Part shown: positions 29,907 through 42,010 of the stretch, in pieces
Numbering within the stretch: position 1 is the first letter of the stretch
How the letters are laid out: every line of letters starts with the position of its first letter
NCBI GenBank assembly: GCA_948144175.1
Contig: CANXME010000397.1
Location: 38,934 to 102,933 of the forward strand
Direction: 5' to 3'
Length of the DNA stretch: 64,000 nt
Source of the DNA: Closterium sp. NIES-65
Taxonomy: Eukaryota > Streptophyta > Zygnematophyceae > Desmidiales > Closteriaceae
The notes under the pieces: model-generated
Told to the model about the DNA's origin: nothing
Database searches by the model: none
What the model saw: the letters and a program-made list of their open reading frames with translations, nothing else
Translations under genes and position numbers: made by a program

Positions 29907-32900
29907 CGAGAAGACAGGCACAAGGCCCACCTGAGTGCAGAAGCGCTGATGATCACAAGGCGGAAGAGCCTTGGTGAAAACATCAGCAGTGTTGCCTTCA
30001 GAGGCCACGTACGCAAGTCGCAACTGACCACGCTGCTGCAGCTCACGAGCAAGAAAGTAGCGGAGAGCAATATGCTTCGTTCTGTGCTCCAGGCGCTGCT
30101 CTCGACACAAGGCCAGCATGGCCTTGTTTTCTACGTACAGCACTGGAGGAGAACGAGGCGGCTCTCCGAGGTCAGTCAGCAGGTAGGTGAGCCAGCGTAG
30201 CTCCTGTGCAGCCATGGCTCCGGCGTAGATCTCAGCCTCACAACTGGAGCCGAGAACAGAAGACGAGCGAGTAGCCCGCCACGAAACAGAGCCGAAACCA
30301 AGACTGAAGGTGTAGCCCTGTGACGACCGCTGCGTAGCCTGGTCGTCAGCCCAAGAAGCGTCCGCGTGGCCAGTGAGGACCACAGGACTCCGCCCTCCAA
30401 GCACTAGCCCCATGCCCGACGTACTACACAAGTAGCGCAACACCCTCTTCGCTGCAGCCATGTGCTCTGGTCTGTGTCTCCCAGCAGCATAGCATGCAAG
30501 AATGCTAAGAGGGTATGTCAGGTCACGTCGTGTGCAGGTCATTCGGTACATGAGGCAGCCAACAAGCTCTGGGTACGGGCCACTCGACTCTACGGACTCA
30601 TCCGAAGGCAGAGCTGAAAGCGAGTGGCGAGTAGACAGAGGAGTGGCCTGAGGCGAGGAGTGCGTGAAGCCGAAGCGGTGAAGGACCTGCTGCACCATGT
30701 GTGACTGAGTCAAGGTAATGGTGCGGCGTGCTCTGTCACGGGTGATCTGCAAGCCAAGGTAGCAACGCAGTTCACCCAGGTCTGTGCACGTGTGTCTCTT
30801 CTGCAGCTCGGACTTCACGTGGGCGAGTCCAACAGTGTCAGCTGTGGCAAAGACCAAGTCGTTGACGTACACGAGGATGTAGAACGGCGGCAGAGAGGTG
30901 TTGGTGCGCAGAAACAACGACGGGTCAGCAGTAGAGGGAGCAAACCCAAGAGCCGCAAGCATAGTCCTCAGTGTGTCGTGCCACTCGCGCGATGCCTGGC
31001 GGAGACCGTAGACTGGCCGTCGGAGGCTCCACTGGGTGCTATGAGGGAAAGTCCCAGTAAAGCCAGGTGGGCGGCGCAGCCAGATCTCCTCGTGCAGGCT
31101 ACCCTACAGGAAAGCAGTGCTGAAGTTAAGGGAGTGAAGCTCGTAGTCACGTTGCGCGGCTATGTGCAGCAGCACCTGAAGAGTGGTCATCTTCGGGGTG
31201 GGAGAGAAGGTCTGAAAGTAGTTAACTCCCTGCCGTAGGCTGAAGCCACGAGCCACGTAGCGCGCCTTGAAGACAGGTGGAGAGCCCGGCGGCCGCTTCA
31301 CCCTGAAGATCCACATGCCACTGACAATATTCGCCCCAAGAGGGGGAACCGTGTCAACGTAGGTGCCTATGGACTTCAAGGTCGCCATCTCTGCATCCAT
31401 AGCTGCCTGCCACTGAGAGGAGTAGGGACCCTCTACGGCCTCCGCGTAAGAGCGCGGAGTCGGGATGTCTAGTGCATCCGGGTCTCCCTCAGGGGCAAGT
31501 AGTACAGACGCGAGATGAGGTGAAGCAGCAGCCAGACACTGGAACTCCTCTTGCCTGTCCTCAAGGACGTCCGTGCCAAGAGCACACTCACCCTCGAAGG
31601 ACGGAGGACACACAGACGCAGACTCAGCAACAAGACTGGCAGCGTAGTCTAGACGACAGCGCGCAGCAAAGTCGATGAGCTCAGCAACAAGCGCAGACGC
31701 AGCAGTGGACTCAAAAGAAGGGTCAGTGACGACAGTAGCAAGGAGACGCGTGACAGTAGGACTGGTAGCACGAAGAGAGTCCGACTCGGGGTTGGCAAGC
31801 GCAGGAAGAGAGGACTCAGGAGGAGAAGGCAAAGGGGCACGCAGAGGAGCAGTGGACGGACGCAGAGACATCCGGTGCGTGCAAGGAACAGGAGGAGGAC
31901 GCTGACGCGAATCGCGACCACTAGCGCGAGCAGCACGAACAGGCGACACAGGACGAGACGCAGGCTCACGACGCTCAGCAAGACCCCCAGTAGGACCAGT
32001 GTAGGGAGAAGGAGCAGGTAGAGGGGAGGCCGGCGGTAACTGTGACTGTCACTGGACAGGTGGTGGACACTCTAAGGGAGGAGGAAGACCAAGAACCAGC
32101 TGAAGGAGCGGAACGAAGTACGGCCGAGGCCGCGCGGCGACTCCAGACACAGCAGGGACAGCACCAGCACCCTCAGCGGCAACACCAGCGCCACCAGCAC
32201 CAGCAGCACCCATAGCAGAACCGCCAACAGGACCAACAGCAGTAGCCTCCGCGCCACCACCCTCCACAGGACTAGCACCAGTCGTACCCGCAGGTACAGC
32301 GGCTCTAGCACCCTCAGCAACCAAAGAAACTCCAGCTCCAGCGGTACGCCTCCAGCGCCGAGCAAACCACTCGCGCAGCTCCAGTGGAGAGAGTGGCTCC
32401 CGCCGAGATGAAGCACCAGGAGAACCACCAGGCCCAGCACCGCCAGACAGCACACTAGCAGGTCCAGCGGCAGCGGGCTCCGCACCCCCAGGCAAAGGAG
32501 CTCCAGACTCACCACCCCCAGGCTCAGCAGCTCCAGACGCAGCACCACCCGACGAAGCAGCTCCAGACGCAGCACCCCCAGGCGAAGCAACTCCAGACTC
32601 AGCTCCTCCAGGCTCAGCAGCTCCAGACACAGGACTCCCAAGCTCAGCACCCCCAGGCGTAGCACCCACAGGCTCAGCTCCCCAAGTCGCAGCACCCCCA
32701 GACCCAGCACCCCCAGGCGCAGCACCCGCAGCAGTACCAGAGTCACCAGCAACCTCGACCAGCTCGACCGCGTCTACCTGGGACACACCTGAAGGGGCAG
32801 GACCCTGGGGAGGTAGGGGGTCTAGTGGGGGGGAACTGGTACCACGAAGTGCGGAGGCGGGGGGAGGGACGGAGTGCGGTAGGGGAAGAGGCGGTAGAAG

Positions 32901-35900
32901 GGAATGGACTCGTCGAACGTGACGTCCTGGGAGTACAGAACACGCCGAGAGGCGGGGTGGTAGAACTGCCACCCTGGTGCGTCAGGGGGGAAGCCAAGGA
33001 AGACACAGGGAGCAGCACGAGGGGACAGCTTGTCCGCAGACAAGTCGCAGACAAACGCCCGAGATCCCCAGACACGGAACGCAGACGCATCGCCAACCTT
33101 CCCCGTCCACAGCAAGGCTGGGGAGGTCTCCGGCCGGGAGACCGTGGGGTGAAGGTTGAGCTGATGCGCCGCGTACCGAACCGCAAACGGCCACAAAAAA
33201 TGGAGGGCAGCCGCATGCATCATGGACATACGAGCGACGTCCATGACCATGCCAATGCGGCGCTCAGCAATCCCATTTTGCTGCTGAGAGTCTAGAAGCG
33301 TAAAGGTCTGGCGGATGCCTCGTGCACGATAGTAGGCTCGCAGAAGGCCAGAGGAGGGAGAGATTGAGGAAGACCAGAGACAAGGACACGGGAAGCCATG
33401 CCCCGAAGCCGAGGCAAGGAAGGGTGGCCAGACAGTGGTGCCACAGGAGAGTCTCGTGAGACAGGAGGCGACACGAGCAGGGGGTAGACTCAGGACCAGA
33501 CCGGGACGCAGCAGCAAACACCTGACCCAACGCAGCTAACTGGCCAGACGCAGGGACGGGAGGAGACTCAGTGGTCAGGGTGTAGAGGCTCGACCCCGGC
33601 CGACGCGAGAACGTGGCTAGGTGTCGGCCTGTGCGTGCGTACGTGCAGTGGGTCACCCGCTGACTCGCAGGAGTAAACTGGTGAACCCCCGCATCCTGCA
33701 GGTTAGCACCACTCACCAAGTTCATCGAGAACGAGGGGAGGTACAGACCAGACAGGGTGCCCAAGGGGGCAGCCGGACACGGGAGGACAGTGGAGAAGTG
33801 AGAAAGAACAGCACCCCCAGAGGGGTCAGCCAGGGAGAATGCAACTGGCCGACCAAGTGGCGTGAGTGTGGTGCGGTCTCGAAAGAAGGAGCGAGAGGCC
33901 CCTGAGTCAAGTGTGAAGGTGAGGGAGGCCGAAGCCGACGTAGTACCTGAGAGCGCAGCCTCACTTGTACCTGAGAGTGCAGACGCACTGGCACCTAGAG
34001 CAGCAGCCTCACAAGCACCTAGCGCAGCAGTACCAATGCCTGGGTCGGGCGGGAAACACCGGTAACAGTCACCCTCATCACTAATAGTCACAGCATACAT
34101 GGCAGCAAGGATAGCATCAAAGTCGAGATCATAGATAGCTACACCTGCCCTAGACAGCTCTCCCCAGCGGGGGATCTCACTAGCCTCGGGGAACTGCTGA
34201 CGCCAAGCATCCGTCAGGCGGCCAAATCAGCGCTGGGTGGGGTGGGCACCCCCACACTGCTCACCCGCGCGGTCGCTGGAACGAAGAACGTAGGTGCACG
34301 GTCCAGAGCCCCCACCACGCTGACGCTGCGTGTACCACTCACGGAGCTACTGAGGCGGGGGGATGTCCCGAGAACGCTGCTGCTGCTGCTGCTGGCGTTG
34401 ACCACCACCAGAGCCGCTCTGCTGCGAGGCACCACCCCGACCAGCTCCACTCCCTCCGCCACCGCCGCCTCCACCTCCGCCACCACCTCCGCCTCCGCCT
34501 CCGCCACCACCGCCGCCTCCGCTCCTTCGCTGCCGCCGCCACCGCCTCCGCCCCCGCTGCCGCCACCACCACTACCACCACTCCCACCGCCACCCCCACG
34601 CCCTCCGCCGCCTCCACCGCCACCACCGCCCCCGCCAGCTCCACCCGCGCCCTTGCCCCCCTTGCCCTTGCCAGGGCGACGTCTCCCACTAGGGGCGGAC
34701 GCCGCGCCGACTGACTCAAGACCAAGCAGGTCCGCAGCAGCAGCAGAGGCAACAGAGGGCAGCAGGGGGAAAGGAGAACACCCCTCAAAGATGGGGGTGC
34801 GAGGGTCACCACGAGAGGCTCCTACAGCAACGATACTCTTCTCCGCCGACAGGAGGGCCTTCTCGAGGAGGTCGACAGTGAGGGTGGTGGGACAGACTGA
34901 GAGGAAGTGGTCCCTGACTATGCAAAGGGAGTCAGGGAGGCGTGTGACTATGTAATAGAGAGTGATGTACATGGGGGGGGGGGGGTTCTTAGCGCAGAAC
35001 TCAGCAGGAAGTGCGGCGCGGTAGCGAGTGTCAGAAGTGCGAAGGTGCGTGATGAGGTCAGTGACTGTAGGAAAGGCAGCAAGGTCAGAAAAGAGGTACG
35101 ATAGCATGAGGCGGCTCAGTGCAGCAGTGGCAGGGGAAGAGTAGCGCGCAACTACAGCGTCGTACAAGGTCTGAGCACTCTTGTACTGACTAAAGTGCGT
35201 GCGCTCAGTGGTAGGGAGGTGGCGACGCATAGCAAGACGTGCAGCAGCATCGCGGGTGGCCCACTGAGAGCGCACAGTGGGGTCAGCATCAGCAGCAGGG
35301 GTAGGAGAGGCGCCAGAGGTGAGGTCAAAGAGAGAAAGACCGTCCGCCCGATCGCACTGTAAAAACAGCTGCAGGTCGTCGACCCAGACCTCAAAGTCAA
35401 TGGCTCGACCCTCAGCGTCAAAAGCGAGGACACTAGGGGTAGCCATGACAACAGACTAGCAGTGCAAGCAGTAGGGGAAGGGCATGCAGTAGCAGTGGGG
35501 CTGTGCTCACCAGACAGGGCAGGTTGGGCGGCTCGGCAGTAGGGCGGCTCGGCAGTAGGGCGGCTCGGCTGCGGGGCGGCTCGGCAGCTTGGCGGCTCAG
35601 CTGAACTGCGGCTCGGTGGCCCGGCGGCTCGGCTGCGGGGCGGCTCGGCTGCTCGGCGGCTCGGCTGTACTGCGGCTCGGCGGCCCGGCGGCTCGGCGGC
35701 TGCTGCTGGGCGGCTTGGCTGCTCCGGTACCGGGCGTCGTGGCGGTCGGCTGCTTGGGCGGCTCGGCAGGAGGGGAGACCGGCGGGGCCGCGAAGGTGAG
35801 GGCGGCGGGGCCGCGTAGGTGAGGGCGGCGGGGCCGCGTTGGTGCGGGCGGCGGGGCCGCATAGGAGAGGCGGCGGGGCCGCGTAGATGAGGGCGGCGGG

Positions 35901-36350
35901 GCCGCTTAGATGAGGGCGGCGGGGCCGCGACGTGAGGGCGGCGGGGCCGCATAGGTGAGGGCGGCGGGGCCGCGACGTGAGGGCGGCGGGGCCGCGTAGG
36001 TGAGGCGGTGGGGCCGCGACGTGAGGGCGGCAGGGCCGCGTAGGTGAGGGCGGCGGGGCCACGTAGGCACGGGCGGCGAGGCCGCGAAGGTGAGGGCGGC
36101 GGGGCCGCGTAGGTGAGGGCGGCGGGGCCGCGACGTGAGGGCGGCGGGGCCGCGACGTAAGGGCGGCGGGGTCGCGTAGGTGTGGCGGCGGGGCCGCGAC
36201 GTGAGGGCGGCGAACCCGCGTAGGTGAGGGCGGCGGGGCCGCGTAGGCAAGGGCGGCGAGGCCGCGAAGGTGAGGGCGGCGGGGCCGCGTAGGTGAGGGC
36301 GGCGGGGCCGCGACGTGAGGGCGGCGGGGCCGCGACGTGAGGGCGGCGGG
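29907..36350 (-). mobile_element. Ty1/copia element (family A), nearly full internal region
   Basis: Minus-strand parts in order: GC-rich leader from about 36,350; Gag from 35,446 (MATPSVLAFDAEGRAIDF) with UBN2-like domain, C tract near 34,973-34,985, Gly-rich tract about 34,400-34,680 and zinc-knuckle-like motif near 34,250; protease near 33,900; GAG-pre-integrase near 33,450; integrase core about 33,400-33,000; pentapeptide-repeat linker about 32,770-32,100; reverse transcriptase about 31,450-30,800; RNase H to about 29,930. No LTR is seen at either end. At the left the RNase H end runs into the last bases of an LTR and the PBS of the next copy. At the right the leader abuts a DNA transposon gene at about 36,350. 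It is broken, with about half a dozen breaks. Confidence 0.88.
35780..36350 (-). repeat. Leader repeat array of the 30-36 kb copia element
   Basis: Plus-strand view: about 24-bp units of GAGGGCGGCGGGGCCGCGTA-type followed by GGT or GAC run almost without interruption. A short array of GGCGGCTCGGC-type units occupies about 35,520-35,770. They lie upstream of gag on the minus strand. The Pro-Arg-rich open frames across the array reflect a period divisible by three. Confidence 0.85.
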
Positions 36351-38165
36351 GCGCTGGAACTTCTCGGAGACGAAGTGGGGTAAGGTCTTCCTGGCGGTTG
36401 TTGGCGACATATTGCATGTGCTGGATTCAGGGGTGCTGGTGCATATGGCCACCTGTTTCATGGAGGGGAAGACAAAGGCCGAGATTCAGGGGTTTGATCA
36501 GTGAGTACACAGAGATTCCGTGAACTGTTTTGATGTGGTAGTGCGTACGTGGCGGAGCTCACCACGGGAACAATCCAATCTTGTTGCTTGTGTGTGATTG
36601 GTGCGTGGAACAGCTGCAAGTTGGGCGTGAAGGGCGAGACAAGGAGTGTCTTGGTGCGCATCCCGGGTGGCTCCACCTTTTTCCGCAGCGGGGTGAATTA
36701 CGCGGCGTTCGAGTATCGTGGCATGATGCAGGTTTTCCCTATTGTCATTTCCGACCTGTGTGTGGGGCGCTCTGCGGAGGAAAGGGACCAGAGGGATAAG
36801 AAGGTTCGTGCCTTCCGCTACTATGCGGTCTTCTACAAGTCCCTGCTGGCTGTGACAAAGCACACGCGGCTCACAATCGCCATCGCGAGGCAGCATGGCA
36901 TCTCGTGAGTGAACATGATGGCCACTTGTTTCGTTGCTACCATAGGCTATGTTGTACACTGTGGTGATTCTTTCTTTCTTCGCATTACAATTTGCATACA
37001 ACTTTGTGTAGACTGGTGGCTGCACTGCAGACGGCTTTCACGAGGCAGAAGTCGTCGTGGAACTTCGTGAAGCTCCACAAAGTTGTACACCTCATCAACG
37101 GCATATCCATGAAGGGTTTGCCGCACGAGTATTCCACGGAGCTGAGGGAGCATACCCACAAGGGCACTGTGAAGAGCCCCGTGTGCGGAAGCAACTGGAA
37201 AGACATACCAAGGAGGATTGTCGAGGAGGAGACGCAACGCGAGATCACAAGGGAGATTGCAGCGCTGTCAGGAGGAGGGAAAACTTACTACACCGCCCTA
37301 CGAGAGGTACACAACGCGTCGCCGTGTAGTGTTGGTGGCATTTGTTAAAGGCACGCAGGTGTGCGAGGTGATAAGGGTTTAATGACTCCACCGGTTCATC
37401 CCATGCGTGCTCACAACCCACCTCTCAGGCTGTGAGAAGCATGAAGCCCGTGCTGACCCGCACCAGCAAGGCCATGTGTCTCATGACGGCTGACGATCCA
37501 CTGCGGATGCTGTGCAGGGAGACGGTGGGCAGCGAGTTTGACAACATGGCGACACTCATGGCCGCGGAAGGCCTTCAGACTTCACGTGTGTTGGTGAGAT
37601 GCAGCGTCATGTTAGTAACCCGGTAATCAAGCTGATGGCTTTGGTTGTAAAGAGGTTGGGATGTTGTGTGTTAGACATGTACGGGAAGAGGCGTCATCGT
37701 ACAATGTGTTGGTCCTCATGCAAACCCACCCATACCCGGCAGGTGCACACCGCAGTGGCCATCCCTAGCACGAAAGGGGGCTACTTGGTTCTGAAGGCGA
37801 TTTTCGTGAAAGCAAGCCCGAAAGAGAACTGGTTCACCGACATTGCAATACCGGGAGAGAGGGAGGAGGAGGAGGAGGAGGAGGAGGAGGAGGAGGAGGA
37901 GGAGGAGGAGTGGTGGTATGCGTGGTGTCTCTGTATTTTCAGGGCGGTGAAGTACAGCGGGGAGGAAGGTGCATATGTATTCGTGAAGTATTACGAGGAA
38001 GAGGGGGTGTGTCCCCAGACACTTTGCCCCCAACTGGTGCCGGGGCGGAAGGAGGCCACGCACGGGATCATTGAAGTTGCATCGATCGAGCGCATTGTCC
38101 ATGTGTGCAAGTCCTTTACTAATCCTAGAGTCAGGCTACTCAATAGGTTTGCACTCATCGACTGA
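36351..38165 (+). mobile_element. Plavaka-like transposase gene, 3' half
   Basis: A second copy of a Plavaka-like (CMC/CACTA) transposase gene, lacking its 5' half where it meets the copia leader. Exons inferred from an open frame and GT/AG borders: about 36,351-36,500, 36,542-36,904, 37,012-37,306, 37,429-37,593 and 37,743-38,165, with introns of 41, 107, 122 and 149 bp. Joined as spliced, the frame runs through WNFSETKWGKVF, FFRSGVNYAAFEYRGMMQVF (like the SLGANFSAADH block at 22,540), HKVVHLINGISMKGLPHEY, KGTVKSPVCGSNWKDIPRR and a C-terminal domain with IIEVASIERIVHVCKSF and LLNRFALID before a stop. The last exon carries a (GAG)n run encoding a Glu tract; part of this may be intronic, since a TTTTCAG acceptor lies at about 37,940. 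All exon joins keep frame, so this copy decayed less than the one at 13-23 kb. Confidence 0.6.
37853..37911 (+). repeat. (GAG)n trinucleotide run inside the transposase gene
   Basis: About nineteen GAG/GGA triplets in a row. In the transposase frame this gives roughly sixteen consecutive Glu. The related copy at 22,840 has no such run, so it is a local expansion. Confidence 0.85.
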
Positions 38166-41072
38166 TGGATTTGAACGCATTGTGACATGAATAACAAGAT
38201 GGCCCTAAGTGTCGCCCCAAACATGGAGTCATAACGTTGTTTTGATACGGAAGTGGGATATGGCCGGGATCACTGGTGAACTTGATAAATTGAAGTCACA
38301 ATTGTAACTGCAAAGTAGGATTGGAGACACTTCAGTGTTGTTGCTGCAATGTCACTTTGGCCACTCATGTGTAATTGTACGCGCCGATGTTTTTCCCAAG
38401 CTTTTCCGAAGATTTCCCGCAGGAAAAGCTACCGCGTACATTTTGTGCAATCTCGGAATATCGCAATGGCCCCGCAAATGCCTCGTAGCGGTCACGTCAG
38501 TCCTGGGAGTGGCGTTTCGTGACCAACACATTCCGGACGGACTTGGTTCACACGTGGTTTCATACACGTCTGACCTGCATAGTGCCCAGCCAATTCCGGC
38601 ACCCAATTGAGTATTATCTAGATGTCCTAGTTCCCGGTGGTTACGAGGCGATTTTTCAGCATTGTAATTGCAAACGAGCTAATACTCACCTTGCGTGGCC
38701 TGGAACGGCTGCGCGTTGACGGGTGTTGTAAGAATGGCAAGGCAGCAAGCGAGTACCAGCGCGCTCTGCACGCGCTCACGCGCCATCAACTGACGGCTCA
38801 ACGCCGCCAATGGAGAAGAGGTTTGCCAGGCGCGGCTGGTGCGCGGCCGCATGCCTCAAATTGCGGCTGCCACTCGGCGCTAACGACTGTTCTCTCCTCG
38901 ACTCGTGATTCGAGAAAACGTAAGGGGTGACACCTTGGAGGAGCGCGGAGGCGACAACGGAGTCAACCTTATTCAGAAAAGCTTTGCCACAGCTGTTTTA
39001 TTAGGTATGTGGTCGCATCAGCGCAGAGGACGAATGTGTACACGAGGATGGTGAAAACCACTGTCAAGCGAGCTGGACTACTAATAACTTGGGTACCGAT
39101 GTTGGAAAAGTGGGGCGCAGCGAAGGACTCCTGGAAGGATGGAAGTTCCATATGGCCACCTAGCAGCTTGGTGGTTTGTTGGGGCGGAATAACTCATTTC
39201 AGTAGAAGTTGGAAGGGAAGTGGGGGCAAGGAAGGAAGGCGGTTGTGCGCCTAGATTCTACTAGCGCAGGTCTATCCGCGTGGATAACGACCGCCAGTTG
39301 GTCAGCTCGCAGCTCCTTTCCAAAGGTGATACGCCACACACGTGACGTGCGGGTCGTGTCAGCATTGGAATGGCACAGCGTGCTCAGCATAACCAAATTC
39401 CGAAGTGACGTACACCAGCTCTAGTGACGGCGTAGACGGGCTCTAGTGACGTACACCAGCTCTAATGACCTGTGAATGCCCCAACGGTTCTGCTCACCGA
39501 GGTGACTTAGCAGTGGAAAGACTATAAGGACTATATCACACAACGACCTCGAAGGACTTGGCTCGTTAATGTATGCGGGGCGGAACCTTCGCGGAGGCGA
39601 GGGGATCAATTATGGTTGGAAGACTGCTGTATTAATCGTCCGTAACTTTGTGCTTTCTCAGGGACACAAATATATAGGGTTTCTATCAATACCATGTCAA
39701 AGAGTTATTGCTCTCAGCGAAAACAACTCGCTCGACAATGAGGGGAAAGTAGAATGCGGCCTTCTAGCAGTGTGAACAGCATCCACCTTACAACTCACTT
39801 CGAATTGCATATTGGGCCTGATTCCCCTACCTGAAACCAACGGTTCTGCTCCAAGGTGACTCAGCTCCTTCAACCTTCGGATGTCCCAACCGACGTCGAA
39901 CGACTACTATGACTGCGAGATAGACCTGAAGACGAGGACAGTGTTAACATCAACACTACATTTACGCTAGCAGCCGTGCGAAATAGTAGATCTTCACATT
40001 GAATTCCTCAAAAATATCTTTCGTGCTAGTTGGAGTTTATTTGGTATGCATACACCTAAATGAGGGCTCATTCTTTGTGGGGTATATTTCTAGCATGTAT
40101 GGTTACAATAATGCAAGTGCAAATGACCGCTGCCATAATTATATGCTTTATGTTATCAAACATCACATGCCTTACTTGTTGAACACGAGCGACCCAAAAT
40201 TGGCCATCGGACGATTGCTCGCCGATGGGGAATTCTTCGCGATCATTAATGGACGTTGTCGTTTATGACATGTTACAATCTGTATGCACAAGTAGGATCG
40301 TTGTGATTGATCGCTCTAATGCATCTTAGAAGGGTTTTATACTTGGTATGCGACATTATCAATGTAATTTGTGACTTAGAGAGTCGTGCACTTCCACAAC
40401 GATGGCTAGTACGAAATCGGCTCTAATTGCACGTTATGACAACTTTGACTGTTGTACATTGCGATATTGGCCAGACATTTGGGATGAACAGGCGTAAACC
40501 GAACATACTATCTCTAATACTTGTCCTGGTAGCACGTACCGAGGTTTGCATTGTCACTTCGAACAGCCAGAGCAAGATGCGAGGATTTTGTCACATCCGG
40601 AGTAGTATACACCATAGGTGGGCGAGTTGTCAAAGTCATCGTTATGCGGAGACGACTCCATCAGGTTCCGGTTTTTCGTGAAAATTTGTCACTCATCTAT
40701 TCGTTGTAGTCAAAGAACGATGCTAATGTACAGGATTTGTTGTGCTGATGTATTAGATTCGATGGTCGTGAAGGCGAGACGAATTGTTCCTACCGACGAT
40801 TCAATTGTGGGGTTTGGCGATGCTAGCACATAGCCATATTTACAATAACGTGGCAGATGTTGTTGCTCGGTGCTCGCCTCGATTCGTGCACGAAATGGGC
40901 GAATCGTCCGAGGATGGTCTGTCCGCATTGCGTTGCGGTGCATATATCTTTTGTAAATATGCCCTTGGTCCATTTTGAGAGAGGTCCATGTAAGACTTAA
41001 AGAGGGAGTCACATCGATTTGTAGGATGCATGAGCATGCGCACTCTTTTAGTAGAATTGTGACGGATGATGG
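38166..41072. other. Unique region, no gene recognised
   Basis: 2.9 kb of moderate to low GC with only short open frames lacking family resemblance. It holds small direct repeats at 39,404-39,470, and a dispersed repeat of about 30 bp (CAACGGTTCTGCTC followed by an AGGTGACTNAGC-like block) near 39,481 and 39,838. The first few hundred bases are probably the 3' non-coding part of the Plavaka-like element. I could not find its terminal inverted repeat. Confidence 0.55.
39404..39470. repeat. Short direct repeats with AGTGACG core
   Basis: AGTGACG occurs at 39,404, 39,423 and 39,445, each near GCTCT. The block AGTGACGTACACCAGCTCT is present twice, 41 bp apart. Confidence 0.7.
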
Positions 41073-41168
41073 TTTCAGAATCTAACGAGCAGGAATGAAT
41101 GCATTAAACAGAAATTTGGTACAAGTGTAACCCTAATTCTGTTGTACTATATGCTACTCCACTAGAGC
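41073..41168 (-). repeat. 3' LTR remnant of the old minus-strand copia element
   Basis: This matches the LTR at 50,826-50,957 (shared CAGAATCTAACGAG, AGGAATGAATGCATT, TTGGTACAAGT and CCCTAATT blocks) over about 95 bp. Beyond it lies sequence matching the conserved family 3' untranslated region (on the minus strand GGTGACTTCGTGATCCACCC). Confidence 0.75.
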
Positions 41169-41236
41169 TCACAGTCACAAGACCAATCAAGAAAAGCAAA
41201 GCAAGCTCAGGGTGGATCACGAAGTCACCACACTCT

Positions 41237-41362
41237 TGTCAGATTTGTATGACATAGCTGTTGTAGGCTATAGTGGGGTAGCACATATGGGGTACAGCTT
41301 TCTAGGGTTGTATTTGTACCCAACTTTTACTTAGTCATTTCATTCTCGTTCTAACTTTCTCA
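41237..41362 (+). repeat. 5' LTR of the nested short copia element
   Basis: 126 bp, from TGTCAGATTTGT to AACTTTCTCA, followed directly by the PBS TGGTATCGAGC. Confidence 0.95.
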
Positions 41363-41430
41363 TGGTATCGAGCAGGTTCCCTAGTGGGAACTGTGCCTAG
41401 GGCCCACCACATTGATTTTTTTTTCCTGCC

Positions 41431-41444
41431 CGGAGCGCGCTCCG
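41431..41444. other. 14-bp palindrome in the copia leader
   Basis: CGGAGCGCGCTCCG is its own reverse complement. It lies about 70 bases after the PBS, downstream of GGGCCCACC and a T-run. At the same place the 13.5-kb element has an 8-bp hairpin, and the other copies have recognisable variants. Confidence 0.75.
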
Positions 41445-41449
41445 CCCGA

Positions 41450-42010
41450 GTTGTGCTCCTCTCTTTCATCTCGTCGAGCCGCCCTAGCGGCCCCGTCGCC
41501 CTAGCGGCCCTGTCGCCCTAGCGGCCCCATCGCCCTAGCGTCCCTGTCGCCTAGCCCTACGGCCCCGTCGCCTAGCCCTATGGCCCTGGGGCCGCCCTGT
41601 CCCAGCCCCGCCGCCCTTTGCAGCGGCCCCGCCGCCCTTCCCTGCGGCCCCGCCACCCATCGCTGCGGCCCCTCCGCCCCTCTCGCTGCGGCCCCGCCGC
41701 CTACCTTGCGGCCCCGTCGCCCTTTGCTGCGGCCCCGCCGCCCCTCTCGCTGCGGCCCCGCCGCCTACCTTGCGGCCCCGCCGCCCTTCGCTGCGGCCCC
41801 GCCGCCCCTCTCGCTGGGGCCCCGCCGCCTACCTTGCGGCCTCGCCGCCCTTCGCTGCGGCCCCGCCGCCCCACTCGCTACGGCCCCACCGCCTACCTTG
41901 CAGCCCCGCCGCCCTTCGCTGCAGCCCCACCGCCCCTCTCGCTGCGGCCCCGCCGCCCCTCTCACTGCGGCCCCGCCACCTACCTTGCAGCCCCGCCGCC
42001 CTACCAGCGG
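41450..42010 (+). repeat. Leader repeat array of the nested short copia element
   Basis: Units built on GCGGCCCCGCCGCC, with CTACCTTGC or CTTCGCT inserts, repeat to about 42,010. GAGCCGCCC-type units then continue to about 42,130. Gag follows at 42,330. Confidence 0.85.
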
